Below, piece by piece: positions 31,560 to 43,528 of a DNA stretch of 64,000 nt (positions are counted from its first letter, which is position 1; each line of letters begins with the position of its first letter). Below the pieces are notes generated by a model that did no database searches, was not told where the DNA came from, and saw only the letters and a program-made list of their open reading frames with translations. The stretch is from assembly GCA_038093975.1 (NCBI GenBank), contig JBBPTG010000058.1:85578-149577 (forward strand), read 5' to 3'. Origin of the DNA: Chalciporus piperatus. Taxonomy: Eukaryota; Basidiomycota; Agaricomycetes; Boletales; Boletaceae. The position numbers were made by a program, and so were the translations under genes.

Positions 31560-34408
31560 ATGACAGATTCATACGAACTAGAACAGGCGCGGAACTCTCT
31601 ACAAGCAGAAGCAGCCAAAGCCGAACATAAATTTCAGCAGCTCGAGTCCGAGTTAGTCAAGGCGCAGAACGCACTAAAGGCTGAAATGGTCAATGCCAGT
31701 GGGGAGAGGCGAAACCTTGTCGAGATCATTGACTCTCTTCGTTCCGCCTGCGTGAAAAAACAGCGAGAGCTATGTGGCGCACTCTATGCTCTGGGACGCC
31801 CGAGGGAGGCGGCCGAGTCTCTTCGTAGGATGCTAAACACCTCAGAGGAAGAGCTTCGAGAGAAGGAGATGCTTACGGATTGGTTGACTGGTGAGTTTCG
31901 GCATTCGTCTTCCAACTCCTAGCTCACGTGTGCCCGAACATTCCTAATTACCAGAATTCACGCAAAAATGTACATGCGCACTCGAGGGCATCGGCGACGA
32001 AGCATCCAGCGCAAACAGACACGATGAAGCGATAGTGCACTATGCTACTGCACTCACTCTCGGACCTATGAACCCGAAGTCTCTTTTGACAAAATGGACA
32101 ACCGAGAAATTGAAATTGATGGGCGGCTCAGGGATTGATTTGCTGATAGGCACCAACGAGGTATGATCCGCCCCTTTCTACAAGTGCATCTATCGACGCT
32201 CCTCTTCGTTTAGTTCAGGATCTCACGGTTCGATATATATCAAGGGATATGCGAAACTCTGGAGCATATGGGTCGTGTGGCCGAGGTGACGGAATTGGTG
32301 CAGAGAATGACGAACGACTGTGCGGATGACATGATTGCGCGGAACGGATGTGCAAAGTGGGTCGTCGGTAGGTGTTTTCGCTGGCGACGGAGCTCGATTT
32401 CGTTGAATGCCACCCAACAGACTCCAAAAGGCGATGTGCCAAGAAGCTAGAGGGAGATGCAACCAAGGCCGAGGCACACAGCACAGCCATCGCCCAGCAC
32501 ACTGCTGCCCTGTCACTTGACCCTCCAAATCTCTGCGCCTTACTCCTCAAGCGAAACGGAGCGCGGGCGCGAATGGGCATATGGAAAGACGCATTGAGTG
32601 ATGCGGACAAGGTATGACCATCCACGCGCAACGGCCCAATAAGTTTTCGGAGTCATTGATGCTTCCTGCTTTGGTGATTCACCTCGAGCCATCGTCGCCG
32701 TGGGGATACGAACGAAGACATGCGGCGTTACACGAATTGCATGATTACGAGGCTGCCGCTTGGACCTTCAAGACAATGCTTTTGAAACTCGACCATTCGC
32801 CTGATCATCAGACACGTGGTAAAGCGTTTTCTAGACTGCACCCAAGTGGGGTTATTCATTTCACACTGTAGCACGCCGTCACGACTACGCCGATCCCGAA
32901 GCTGCAATTCGACACGCTATCGAGAGCACTGTCCGTGATTTGCCGCGCGTGCTTATTGACACCACCACGGGCCGTCTCCACGACAAAGTTCAGCAAGCGT
33001 CTTCGTTCGAGGCACTCCCAATCTATCACGAACTGGTCTCTTCAATGGCGATTCAGTTGGGGCATGAACATATCCAAAAAGAAGTGAAACGACATTGCCA
33101 ATACGTGACGCTATCACACAGGTGGGAGGAGGTCGAACCTCTGCTTCAGCCGGTAGAGAACATCTCGATCTACGATCTGGAAGAATCACCAGCGAACTCC
33201 AAGCTGAAAAACTTCACCTCCCTTGTGCGCTCGTTAGGGTTCAGATGGTCATGGTGCGACACATGTTGTATCGATAAGACGAACAACCTTGTGCTCCATG
33301 AGTCGCTGGTTGCCTGTTCACATGGTACCACAATGCTGCCCTCACGATAGTTCACCTTCAAGACGTGGACTCCGAGTCACATTCCACTGGTGACCTCCGC
33401 AACAGTATCTGGAACACTAGAGCCTGGACATACCAAGAGTATTTCGCATCAAAACGAATGCAGTTCTACACCAGGGACTGGCGCGTATATCTCGATTTGG
33501 TTGCCTTCAACCACAAAGACTCCCCTGACATCATCTCAGAAATGGAGGAGGTGACTGGTTTTTCAACACGGGAGCTGGCCACACTCGAGCCAGGGTTAGA
33601 GAAAGCAGGTGAAAAACTCTGTCTGGCCTCGACGCGTGAGGCGACTAGGGCAGAGGATGTCGCGTACTCTCTCTTTGGGATCTTCAAGTCGTCCTTGCCC
33701 ATCATCTACGGCGAGGGGAATTGTGCAGTTGGCCGTCTCTTGGAACACATCATCGCGGGGTCAGGTGATGTCACAGTTCTCGCTTGGACTGGGCACTCGG
33801 GGAGCTATCACAGTTGCTTACCGGTCGATCTGACTGTATACCACGAAGCCGTGACAAGGCAGGTTCCATCACTCATCGTCGACGCTGAAATGGCCAATAT
33901 TCTCTCGGACTTACGACGCTCGTTTCCTGACCCCGCTTTGGCCTCGGTGCTGTACGACCGACTCCACGAACTTCCTCATGCGACAATGGTTGCCTGTCGA
34001 GTGAAGCTCCCTGGCATCATTTTCCAACTCAACGACTTTGCCCCAATCCCCGCCAGTTCCCATTCTGATGTCCACATCTATCGCACGACGACTACCGTGC
34101 TTGGGGAGGTGACGATCTCCTCCACTTATGATCTCTCCGGGATGAAGGACCTCGTTCTCATTCATCCGTGGATTGGTCCCATTCTCAACCACGAATATTC
34201 ATCAGAGATATCCACGCTAGACAAGACAACACGGGCACTTCGCCTGCTTGCTTATATCAGGAAACTGTTCGGGGCATTGTTGTTGACGCAGCCGTCGCGT
34301 GCGCTGTACAGGAGAGTCGTGGTCGATAGTCTGATTATAGTTCGGATTTGCGAGGAGGCGTCATTAATGGACCTTGTCGATAACGTTTGTACGATTGATG
34401 TCCAGTAG
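31560..34408 (+). pseudogene. coiled-coil/TPR/HET-domain protein with lesions
   Basis: Starts with a coiled coil (LQAEAAKAEHKFQQLESEL), then TPR-like helices in short exons (31,955 on; SKRRCAKKLEGDA; TAALSLDPPNLCALLLKRNGA; VIHLEPSSPWGYERRHAALH). A HET domain follows: QYVTLSHRWEEVEPLL, FRWSWCDTCCIDKTNN, ESLVA, TWYHNAALTIVHL, then NTRAWTYQEYFASK and AEDVAYSLFGIFKSSLPI, ending at 34,408. HET domains mediate allorecognition or programmed cell death in fungi, and TPR/WD40 partners are typical sensor parts. Lesions: between ESLVA and TWYH one base is missing near 33,314, and the intron before VIHLEP ends in TG instead of AG near 32,674. Either could be an assembly error; together with the WD40 frameshift they suggest decay. 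Confidence 0.75.
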
Positions 34409-34545
34409 ACCCGCACGGATTATGATACTACCTCCTCGTCGTACTCTGTATGCAGTATCCAACTACGGTTTGTGACCCTGATCAAGTTGTGATGCTAAAA
34501 GACGAAGACAAGTTCACTTTCCCACGCGTGTTCTGCCCAGCACGC

Positions 34546-37500
34546 ATGCTGAACCCATTGCGAAGGACCCCCTCTCTGACCCGCAGACTTCATATTCCAT
34601 CAGCGACCCTCAGCCAGCGACAGAAGGCCGACAAAACACACGTCCATGAGCAAACCTCACAGCCAACAGCCTCCGTGAGCGTGGAGAAATGGGACAGGGC
34701 TCGAAATGAGGATCTGCGTGGAACACCCCGACAAGGTATGCCTTGCAAATCTGCCCAACGACCTCTTGTCCTCTGATGCAATGGTTTCCAGTCAAACGCA
34801 ATGAGCTCGGAGTGCAAATGCTCTCGCGTGAGCTACACGCCCAAATCTTTAAACACGCTGCCTTCCCCCTTCCCAATCCCACCTTCATCCAGATAGCACG
34901 CGACCACCTCCATATGCATGGTCTTGATCCAAAACAAGGCTCCGTCCTCCCTGATACTGGCTTCACGCTCCCCCTGCTCCAGGGCACCGACATCGACGAG
35001 CATTTTTTTCGCATTGGCTCACGTGCATCGCAACCCTGGCTATCGCTTGCCAAGGATCTTGCTGGCAGTCGAATACCCCCCAAACCAGACTATTTCGACA
35101 TCCAGTCGGGTTGGACAAAGTATTACTACCTTCCGGACGGCTCGAGCTACAGCGAGCACGTTGAGTACCCTCAACACGATGGTAAACCCGAAGATATGCT
35201 CGTCTTCGATGTCGAGACGATGCCACCATACCATCCATACGCTATCCTAGCATGCGCAGCGTCTAAAAACGCGTGGTACTCCTGGATATCTCCATGGCTC
35301 CTCGGAGAGACGGAGGAGACGGAGCATATGATCCCATTGGGCGACCCTTCCGCGGCGCGTATTGTCGTTGGGCATAATATCTCCTATGACCGCCAGCGCA
35401 TCCTCGAGGAATACAGTTTAAAGGGCACTCAAATACGCTTCCTGGACACGATGTCCCTTCATGTCGCTGTCAATGGCATCTCCTCTCACCAAAGGCCCGC
35501 ATGGATGAAACATCGCAAGGCGAAGGCGGAGCGCGTCGAGCAACGCGCCGAAGCAGTTGAAGCAGTGCTTGAGATCATGCGTGACGCAGACTCTCAAGCG
35601 GAGAAGGAGCTGGACGGTGTAAGGCGCGCTGAACTTCGTCGCCTACGTGCAGAACTCGAGGAGAGCCTCCCTCAGCTCCAAGAAGGCGACTCGGACGCCA
35701 CTGACGTTGAAATCTCGGAGAAACGATGGGAGGACCTCACCTCTGCCAACGCGTTGGCCGATGTGGCGAAGCTGTACTGCAAAATCGATCTTGACAAGGG
35801 AATCCGAGCTGATTTCATGAAGTTGTCGAAGGAGGAGATTGTCACTGACATACAGGATTACCTCAGTTATTGTGCCGGTGACGTCTACGTGACGCACCAA
35901 GTGTTCTCTCAGGTCCTCCCAGCGTTTCTCGAGCGGTGTCCTAGCCCTGTATCATTCGCTGGTATTCTGACGATGGGGTCCAGTTTCCTGACGGTCAACG
36001 AATCATGGGAAGAGTATCTACGTAATGCCGAAGGAACTTATCAAGAATTGGAAGGCAAGGTCAAGAAACATTTGATGGACCTTGCAGAGGAGGCGAAAGG
36101 CACGATGAATGACGAGTCCTGGAGGGAAAGCCCGTGGCTGTCTCAGCTCGATTGGACCCCCAAAGTCGCAAAGAAATCGAGAGGGGTGTACAACACCGAC
36201 GTGGGTGATTTCTTTTGCACATGCTTATTCATTGTTCAATCTCTACAGGATCCCGAGCCTCTACCTCACGTTAACTCAGCCACAACCATGCAGCCCACTT
36301 GGCTCCGCGATTTACTCAAAGATGGCGTTTTCTGCTCCAGCAGCGTCAACCGTACTCTCCCACTGCTACTCCGACTTTCATTCGATGGTTATCCCTTGCA
36401 GTATACCACCCAGGAGAAATGGCATTTCATTCGTGATGACGTGGTAACACGACTCCCCAGCGGGCGCAACAACAAAATTCTCACCGTCCTTGGACCAACG
36501 CATGGGGTACCTTACCTCGAGGATGGCCGCATGATTGCTTCAGATACGTCTTTGGCTCTCGCAGTCGCTCACGGGGAGCGCACTTCAGATCTCGAAGCTC
36601 GCCTCGTCGACTTGGCTAAATCCTGCGTTGATGAACGAGACTTTGAACGGGATCCTTGGCTACGACAACTGAACTGGAAACCCGTCCGCGCAACTGCAGA
36701 GCCCCCCCAAAAATCCGCGTCCAAACCTCCCAAACCTGTCAAACCTCAAGTCATCTGGCCGAAATGGTACTGGGATCTCGCGAAGCCGAAGAAAGACCTC
36801 CCACCTGGCTCGCTCGACATCACCGTTCGCAACCGCGTCTCCCCAATCCTCCTCCGCCTATCATGGATGAGCTATCCTCTCTTTTATTCCCGCGAGCATG
36901 GTTGGATCTTTAGAGTACCGAGCTCTGTCGAGTTCTCTACCCGGACAATGCCCATCGAATTGTTGGATCCCGCGGACCAAGTGTTGCATGACATGACGCA
37001 GGGAAGTGACCAGCGTCAATTCGTGTTCTACAAACTGCCACACAAGGATGGCGAAAGCGCGAACGTGGGTAGCCCGCTATCCAAGACGTTCATGAAATAC
37101 GCGCAAGATGGGACGTTGACGAGCCCAGGAGACGATGCCCAGGACGCTCTGGACATGAACGCTCAATGCAGTTACTGGATCAGCGCACGCGATCGGATAT
37201 TGAATCAAATGGTTGTGTGGCAGAGTGGCCGGATCGACATGCAGTTTGCTCCTTCGTCGTCCTCTTCCTCATCTACCCAGTCTGGCTCGTTGAGCCCATC
37301 ACAAAAGTGGGGTATGATCCTTCCCCAGGTGATTACGATGGGCACTGTCACCCGCCGCGCGATCGAGAAGACATGGTTGACAGCGAGCAATGCCAAGACG
37401 AATCGGGTTGGGTCCGAGCTGAAAGCCATGGTCCGCGCCCCACCGGGATATTCTATCGTTGGTGCTGACGTCGACTCTGAGGAGCTCTGGATATCAAGTT

Positions 37501-38591
37501 GTATGGGAGATGCCCAGTTTGGTCTGCACGGCGCCACCGCGATCGGTTGGATGACGCTTGAGGGCACGAAAGCGGCGGGCACAGACTTGCATTCGAAGAC
37601 GGCGAGCATCTTGGGGATATCGCGAGACCAAGCCAAGGTGTTCAATTATTCGCGTATCTACGGTGCTGGGATGAAGCACGCTGTGCTGTTGCTACTTCAA
37701 TCAAGCGCGGGCATGCAGCCTGATCAAGCGAAGAAGCTAGCGGAAAACCTGTACGCGTCGACCAAGGGGAAGAACACTCACCGGACGGATTGGTTCGGGA
37801 AGAAGTTTTGGTTTGGTGGAACGGAGAGCTTCGTGTTCAACAAGCTGGAGGAGATCGCTTTGTCGGATCGACCGCAGACGCCGGCATTGGGTTGTGGGAT
37901 TACCGCAGCGCTAACGAAGGAGAACCTTCCCGCCGAGTTTGGAGCAGATTACATGACGTCGCGGATCAACTGGGTCGTGCAGTCGTCCGGGGTGGACTAC
38001 CTTCATCTGTTGATCGTGGCGATGGACCACCTGACGAAGGCGTACGACATCGATGCACGGTTCCTTATCTCGGTCCACGACGAGTTACGCTACCTTGTCG
38101 CGGAATCTGACAAGTATCGTGCCGCACTAGCGCTGCAGATCGCGAACCTGTGGACACGCTGCCTTTTTGCGTTCAAACTTGGGATGGACGATTTACCACA
38201 GGGCGTCGCGTTTTTCTCTGCTGTGGACGTGGACCGGATCTTGAGGAAGGAGGTAGACATGACGTGCGTGACGCCGTCGCACCCGCATGTGATACCCCCT
38301 GGGGAGAGTCTGGACGTGGTGGGGGTGTTGGAGCGGACAGGGGGTTCGTTGTGGCGTGATGGGAGACCGATGACTGTCGTTGAACCTGTGGAAGTTGTGA
38401 AAGATGCGGATGTTGGGGAGCATCGTAAGCCAGATTGTCTGGTGCATAGGGCAAAGAGTGCTGCGTTTTTGCGAGCGCAAGCAACGAACGAGTTTGCGGA
38501 GGTGAGACATCTTGCACAGCAGGCGGCGCGGGGGACTCGCACTGGGCGTTCAGTTGGGACAGGGGTAGCTCGAAGAGTGAGCAGGGGGTGA
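34546..38591 (+). CDS. MIP1: mitochondrial DNA polymerase gamma, catalytic subunit
   Basis: Family A polymerase of 1313 aa that copies mitochondrial DNA. ATG 34,546 gives an Arg/Ser-rich presequence (MLNPLRRTPSLTRRLHIPS), a good mitochondrial target signal. Exon 1 ends at 34,735 and exon 2 starts at 34,792. A 48-nt in-frame stretch at 36,201-36,248 (GTGGGT to CTACAG) is very likely a second intron. Exonuclease motifs: VFDVETMP (about residue 200), VVGHNISYDRQRI and YCAGDVYVTHQVF. Polymerase motifs: A GADVDSEELW (about 940), B RDQAKVFNYSRIYGAG (about 995) and C SVHDEL (about 1143). All catalytic acids are present. The C-terminal extension past about 1170 is weakly conserved in the family. The gene looks intact and is the best housekeeping marker in the window. 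Confidence 0.96.
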
Positions 38592-40095
38592 TTTTGCTTG
38601 GTTCGTACGTTTTGTTTGGGCAAACAGTTGAGGTTTAGTGTAGCATCGTGTTAGTTTAGAGGTACTTGTACATTGCGGAATAATGGGCACCACGTTGAAT
38701 TGTCGGACTTGTCGTTTCTGGTTCGTGGGATATCGATGGATCATCATCATCGACTCCATTCCATCGAATAAACACGGGAGTTGTAAGCGGACAGCCTGTC
38801 GCTGCAATCACTCTCGATACCACTGTCCGCATATGGGATGCAAGCGGTGGTAGGTTGATTGAACGACTGCAAGGACACAGGAACAGCATACAATTTAGCA
38901 TCGCATTCATGCCCGATGGCAGGCTTGCCCGTTCAAATCCCGCCTCTGGGTGTCCCAGTGACAGATAGGTTTGGTGACTAGGCAAGTATGGGACGATATC
39001 TGAGTCCTTCTAGTGAGATCGGTAGACTTCAGACTTCAATCCTGCCGGCAGTCTTTTGGCCACCGAAAGTAGTGATCGATCGTCAGGTGCAGATGTGTGG
39101 GTATTCGCATCAACATCCAGCGTGTCCTTACCGTTGTCACAAGTTTCAATGATGGTTCCCTCCGATGCCTCTGGGCTGTCGATGGCCCAGAGCGACTCGG
39201 TGGAGCTCAACAATTCGGCAGTGTCTACGGTACTTCGAGACCACTGATGCCGAAGGGGTCCGAATAGAGCTCATTTCTGGGAGGATTCGCTGAAAGTCGA
39301 CAAAATCAGGCACAAAGGAGGGGATATCACAACAAGCCTTAACCTCGATGATGATGGTGATGCTGTGTCACACGACAATAACTCCTAAGCAATGCCACTG
39401 GGATGCTCCTTACTGGAAAAACTGGCGGGAAGCAGGCCGATCAGCTGCTCGAGGTTGGGTTATGGGCACGCAGAACTGTGGGTATCTTGCAAATTAATGC
39501 GTGAGGCAGGATGGAAGTACAGTATTTTCATACATATATGGGTTAGTGGGTGCACTTGTACACTGCCGACTACTCAACAATAATGCCATTCGTCGTTATT
39601 TTCAGCAACGTGCGAGGAGGAGGAGTATGGGTTTAGGGCCCAGGGCAGATTATGATGGGCGCAGCGATGTGTCTTACGATGATGCTTCGACGTGGGGAAC
39701 GATAACCCATCGATGGTTATCAGCCGCTCTCTTGCTGCTTCTCACGGCGCATCCTGTGGGCGCCCATCAACGCCGCCTTCCCGACGCCTTCCTTTTCAGG
39801 GTTAGTACCCGACGCCACATCCTGATTTGGTACCTCCCGACGAGGCGGGATTAATCACACGCGTCGACGTGTCGCTTCTCGTCGTGTCACTCGACGTCCG
39901 CTGTCCCGCCCTCTGTTCTTATCTGGTAATATTGCGGTCACACGCACAATATTGATCGCTGGGCGCGCACAAGTAAGTTCCCGAGCGTACAGATGGCGGG
40001 ATATAAGACCGCCGTCGTGCGGGACATTGAGTCACCAGCCCGCGCCGCACCACCCACTCCCGACGCTCAGCACCCCTCCTCTGACCCCTCCTAAG
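38592..40095. other. intergenic with a WD40 relic
   Basis: Apart from the WD40 remnant listed next, no gene was recognised. The 39,900-40,095 stretch is the likely promoter of DUF6699 gene 2 and carries a TATA-like ATATAAG near 40,000. Confidence 0.45.
38790..39245 (+). pseudogene. WD40-repeat relic
   Basis: Codons near 38,800-38,930 read AAITLDTTVRIWDASGG, then RLIERLQGHRNSI and IAFMPDGRLA, a clear WD40 blade junction. Further on, GSLLATESSDRSSGADVWVFAS at about 39,045-39,110 looks like another blade in a different frame. Stops and frame changes intervene and no start is visible. Confidence 0.5.
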
Positions 40096-40856
40096 ATGCA
40101 TCGCCCAACTGGCTCAGCACCCGCCCACTACAAGACGTGGACCACCGGCCCGTCCTCCCACTCGGGATCGTCCTCCACTGATCGATGGACCATCTCGACA
40201 GCACCCGGCCCAATGCCTCGTGCACCCCACATGCATACCGTATCTCTTCCTCACCCTAATTCGGCACCCCACCACTCTTCGTCCGGCTCCTCTTGTACGA
40301 TTTTTCTCCCTATGTTTTCTTGCTGTGTACACTGTTGCTTACCCACACGTTTTCAGATCCTTTCTCTTCCACAAACTCACCTTGCATCCTTTCTCTTAAC
40401 CCACTCTTATCATACAGTGGTATCCCCCCCATATACTTCAACGTCGCTCGTGACATACGATCCCTTCAATTCCTTCCCAACTACCCGCAGAACCTCCTCT
40501 ACAATCCCGCAGTATGCCCTGCATCCCGCCACCTAACCCTCAGCCTTCCTGGACTCCCTCTATGGTCCACAATCGAGGTACAAAACCAACACGGTGTGAG
40601 TGCGTACGACGTCCTCGTCCACATCCGCGACGTTCTCGATCGGAGTGTATCTCCCACAGAGATGGGTGCCGTGGTTAGTATATCTGCTGCCTCTGCCTCT
40701 GAATATTTCAGAGCTCGGACGCGTGCTGACCCGCGCGAATTTGCGCAGGGTGTGAAACTTATCGACTTCCTCGGTCCGAACGTCTTCTTCGCCGGGCTTT
40801 CGAGGGCGAGGAATGGGCAGGATCGCTGGGAGGTACATTTCCTACCCAGTGCTTGA
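40096..40856 (+). CDS. DUF6699 family protein 2
   Basis: Two exons (40,096-40,294 and 40,357-40,856) give 232 aa. The N-terminus is Ser/Pro/Thr-rich. The DUF6699 domain covers the C-terminal half: YPQNLLYNPAV, LTLSLPGLPLWSTIEV, SAYDVLVHIRDVLDRSV, YFRARTRADP and GVKLIDFLGPNVFFAGL..R..WEVHF. It is the most diverged member in its central helix. The 62-nt intron is pyrimidine-rich at its 3' end. Confidence 0.82.
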
Positions 40857-42516
40857 TTCTGCCCTTCTCTCTTCCTCTCATTAGCCATAATGACTCATCT
40901 CAAGTCGTTCGCTGCGCTAGTCGATCAACTCGGCAGCACTCGCTTTGGCTTGACCTCGACTCGAATTTCGTATTGAACGATCTCGACCAATCATTTTCAT
41001 CTGCATTACTCGCTGTGGACTCGCTGTCTTCGTGGACTCGGATTGTTTTCTGTCACTGTATCCATCTCAACCTTAAGTTGTATCTGCTATCTAGTAACGC
41101 TATTCGTCGCCTCTTGCTCTCTCTTCGTTATTGGATGTCCTGCTTGTTTTCGTCTCAAGGTGTAGCTATTACTATACAATTATCAGTAAATCATGACGTC
41201 TTCACCCCTCTGCGATCTACATCTTGCATGATAAAGGAAATAAAGATAGGGGAGGAATGTACCTCGAATACCTTTCTCGCCGCCTTGCTGAACGTGGGAT
41301 CATGTTCTGTACATCATGATCAGCAGATTTTCCGAGAACGTTTTCCCCGTGACCTACATTCTCCTACATTCTCTAGATCAGTCAGGCGTCGAAGACTCAC
41401 GGGATGGGCACTCTTCGTCGCCTGCCTCTTCAAACCCACATTGAATATACAAGTTCCCTGCCGACTGATGATCCTCCCGCTCCTCCACCCAGATCTCATG
41501 TGCAGGCACGCCTCGCAATGATGGGCAAGACCATCGCACGACCAAATCCGCGCACGACGACATCCCTCATCTACTACGGCAAAGCCCCATAATGAAAACA
41601 TGAAGCCGTATGCTTGGTCATCGATCGAATGAGTGAACTGAACGTAGCCGACGGTTTTCGTTTGTTCGTCTGTGCACAGACCCAGGTAAAGCTCGTTTCG
41701 TGCTTTTTGGGTGGATAAGTCGAGGGGACATAGTCATCGACATAGTCATCGCCGTCAGCGATATGAGAAACAGCGAGCGACTGGGTACTTGACGAGAGGA
41801 CGTGACCACTACATACTTAACCTATCAATCATGCGTCGGTCCCAGTATGTTGGGGTGATGGATGGAGAACGAGGCTTGGGCATTCGGACGACCACGTTTC
41901 TGGTGGGGCCTTCAGTAATTCCAGATTGGCACAGATAGGATAGATGATCATGCTCCAACGACGCGCCAAGGAAAGATAGCACCTTTGAGCTGGAAGTGGT
42001 TCGGGCGAAGAAGGCAAAATGACATAGCTTTCGTTCAAGGACTCGGAGTGATTCGGGAGGCAAACGTAGTATTGCCTGATCATTGCTAAGGAATGATACG
42101 AAATAAGTCTGGCTTCGTCCAGGCGAGTGGTCTACTCTCCCAGCACGTCAGTGGATGGGTCGAGCCTGAGGCATGTCTGGTCAGAAGGTTGCAACACTCC
42201 CCGAAATGACAAACCGTATTCAGGACGATATTCGGAGAATCCGTTTGACTGCCATGGCATATCAGGACTCTGTGGGTCCTCCAGCACAGACGATGACCTT
42301 TCCAATGAGATTCGGACCAAAATAGTTAATGGTCAAATGTGATTGGCTGTTGCACAATGAAAATCAACGCACGTGATCAGTGACGCGTACTCGCGACCCC
42401 AAAAGTGACTTCAGTTTGATTTAGTTGAACTCAGCACCAACCCACCACGTAGATCCTTCCCGCCGTTCTTGTAGATCAAGAAAATAACACGTCCTCCACA
42501 CTACTATCGATACATC
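40857..42516. other. intergenic, no supported gene
   Basis: Overlapping minus-strand frames at 41,809-42,083 and a plus-strand frame at 41,404-41,592 are open but unrecognised. The 42,340-42,516 stretch is the upstream region of the secreted-protein gene. Confidence 0.4.
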
Positions 42517-43528
42517 ATGCACTCTTTTACTCCCAACAAGATCATTGCCTTGGCGTTCTTCCTCTACCTCGGCGTGAGCGAGTCGTTCGCGACAAGCCAA
42601 GGCAGAGTCAACAGGCTCTCCAGATCTCTTCTGAAAAACGCCAGCGACAGTCGCCAGAATGCGTCATCCGCGATCCCAATGATGGCGGTTGCAGCGAAGA
42701 AGAACAGAACATCGTCCAGCAACCCTTCACCTCGTCGCAGCATGAACTTGAAGAAACTCAAAGTGGGAAGAAACGGCACGCTGGTACCCACGGTCACGAA
42801 GAAGCGCCGCCAGGAGGCAGACCCCACCCCAGAACCAACGGGAGACTCCTCTGCCTCGACAACGGTCTACGTGTTTGGACCGAGCGACTTCGCGTTGTTA
42901 CTCCCCGCGAACTCAGGCGGTAAGTACTCTGGTTTCCCCAAAGGATCACGACGCTGACAACCGTTATCATCTATTTTTATTTGTCTCAGAGATGGTGTCA
43001 GATGCGGAACAGGACGGTGTGGCCTACTGTACCAGCGGAAGCGGCTGTGGAAACCCCTTCCCGAATGGGTTCATCACAGGGGCTGCATATACAGCTGCGG
43101 ATGACGGATCGTATGTTCAGGTACGTAAATGCATCGTGAACGCCAAGCCGCAACAGTCTGCTCACTGCTGCTTCTTGTCAGATAACCGGTTGCATAGACG
43201 CCAACCAATTCCCCTTCGCAGCGGGTGACGATGGCGGTCAGTTCGACGTCCGGTTCCCAAATGGGGCGCAATGCAGCTTTGGAGGGTATGGCGCTAGTTT
43301 CATTGAACAGTGAGTCATTGCCTCGATAGGACGCTGGTCGAATGATTGACCATATCCGCCCGGTTCGCGTGTGTAAAAAAAAGAGTGGAACCATCCGCGA
43401 ACAGGTTTTGTCTGCGATGTTGCAAGAGTGCGGATGACCAAACCAACTGTAATTCGCACCAAGATCGTGCTGGCTGTCCGGTAGCCATCCCGGGTACCTA
43501 CGAGTTTGGAGAGGTTGGATGTTCCTAG
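42517..43528 (+). CDS. secreted cysteine-rich protein with Kex2-type site
   Basis: Four exons (42,517-42,919, 42,990-43,120, 43,182-43,309, 43,384-43,528) give 268 aa in consistent phase. A signal peptide is evident: MHSFTPNK then IIALAFFLYLGVSESFA. A basic, Ser-rich pro-region ends in TKKRRQEADP, a likely Kex2 cleavage site. The mature part has GVAYCTSGSGCGNPFPNG, FAAGDDGGQFDVRFPNGAQC, FCLRCCKSADDQTNC and RAGC, with paired cysteines. The layout is like a basidiomycete family of secreted glycoproteins (VAxCT ... FC..C ... C..DR.GC), so an extracellular or cell-wall role is likely. The last acceptor follows an A-run (AAAAAAAG), not a pyrimidine tract. Effector function would be speculation. 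Confidence 0.78.
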
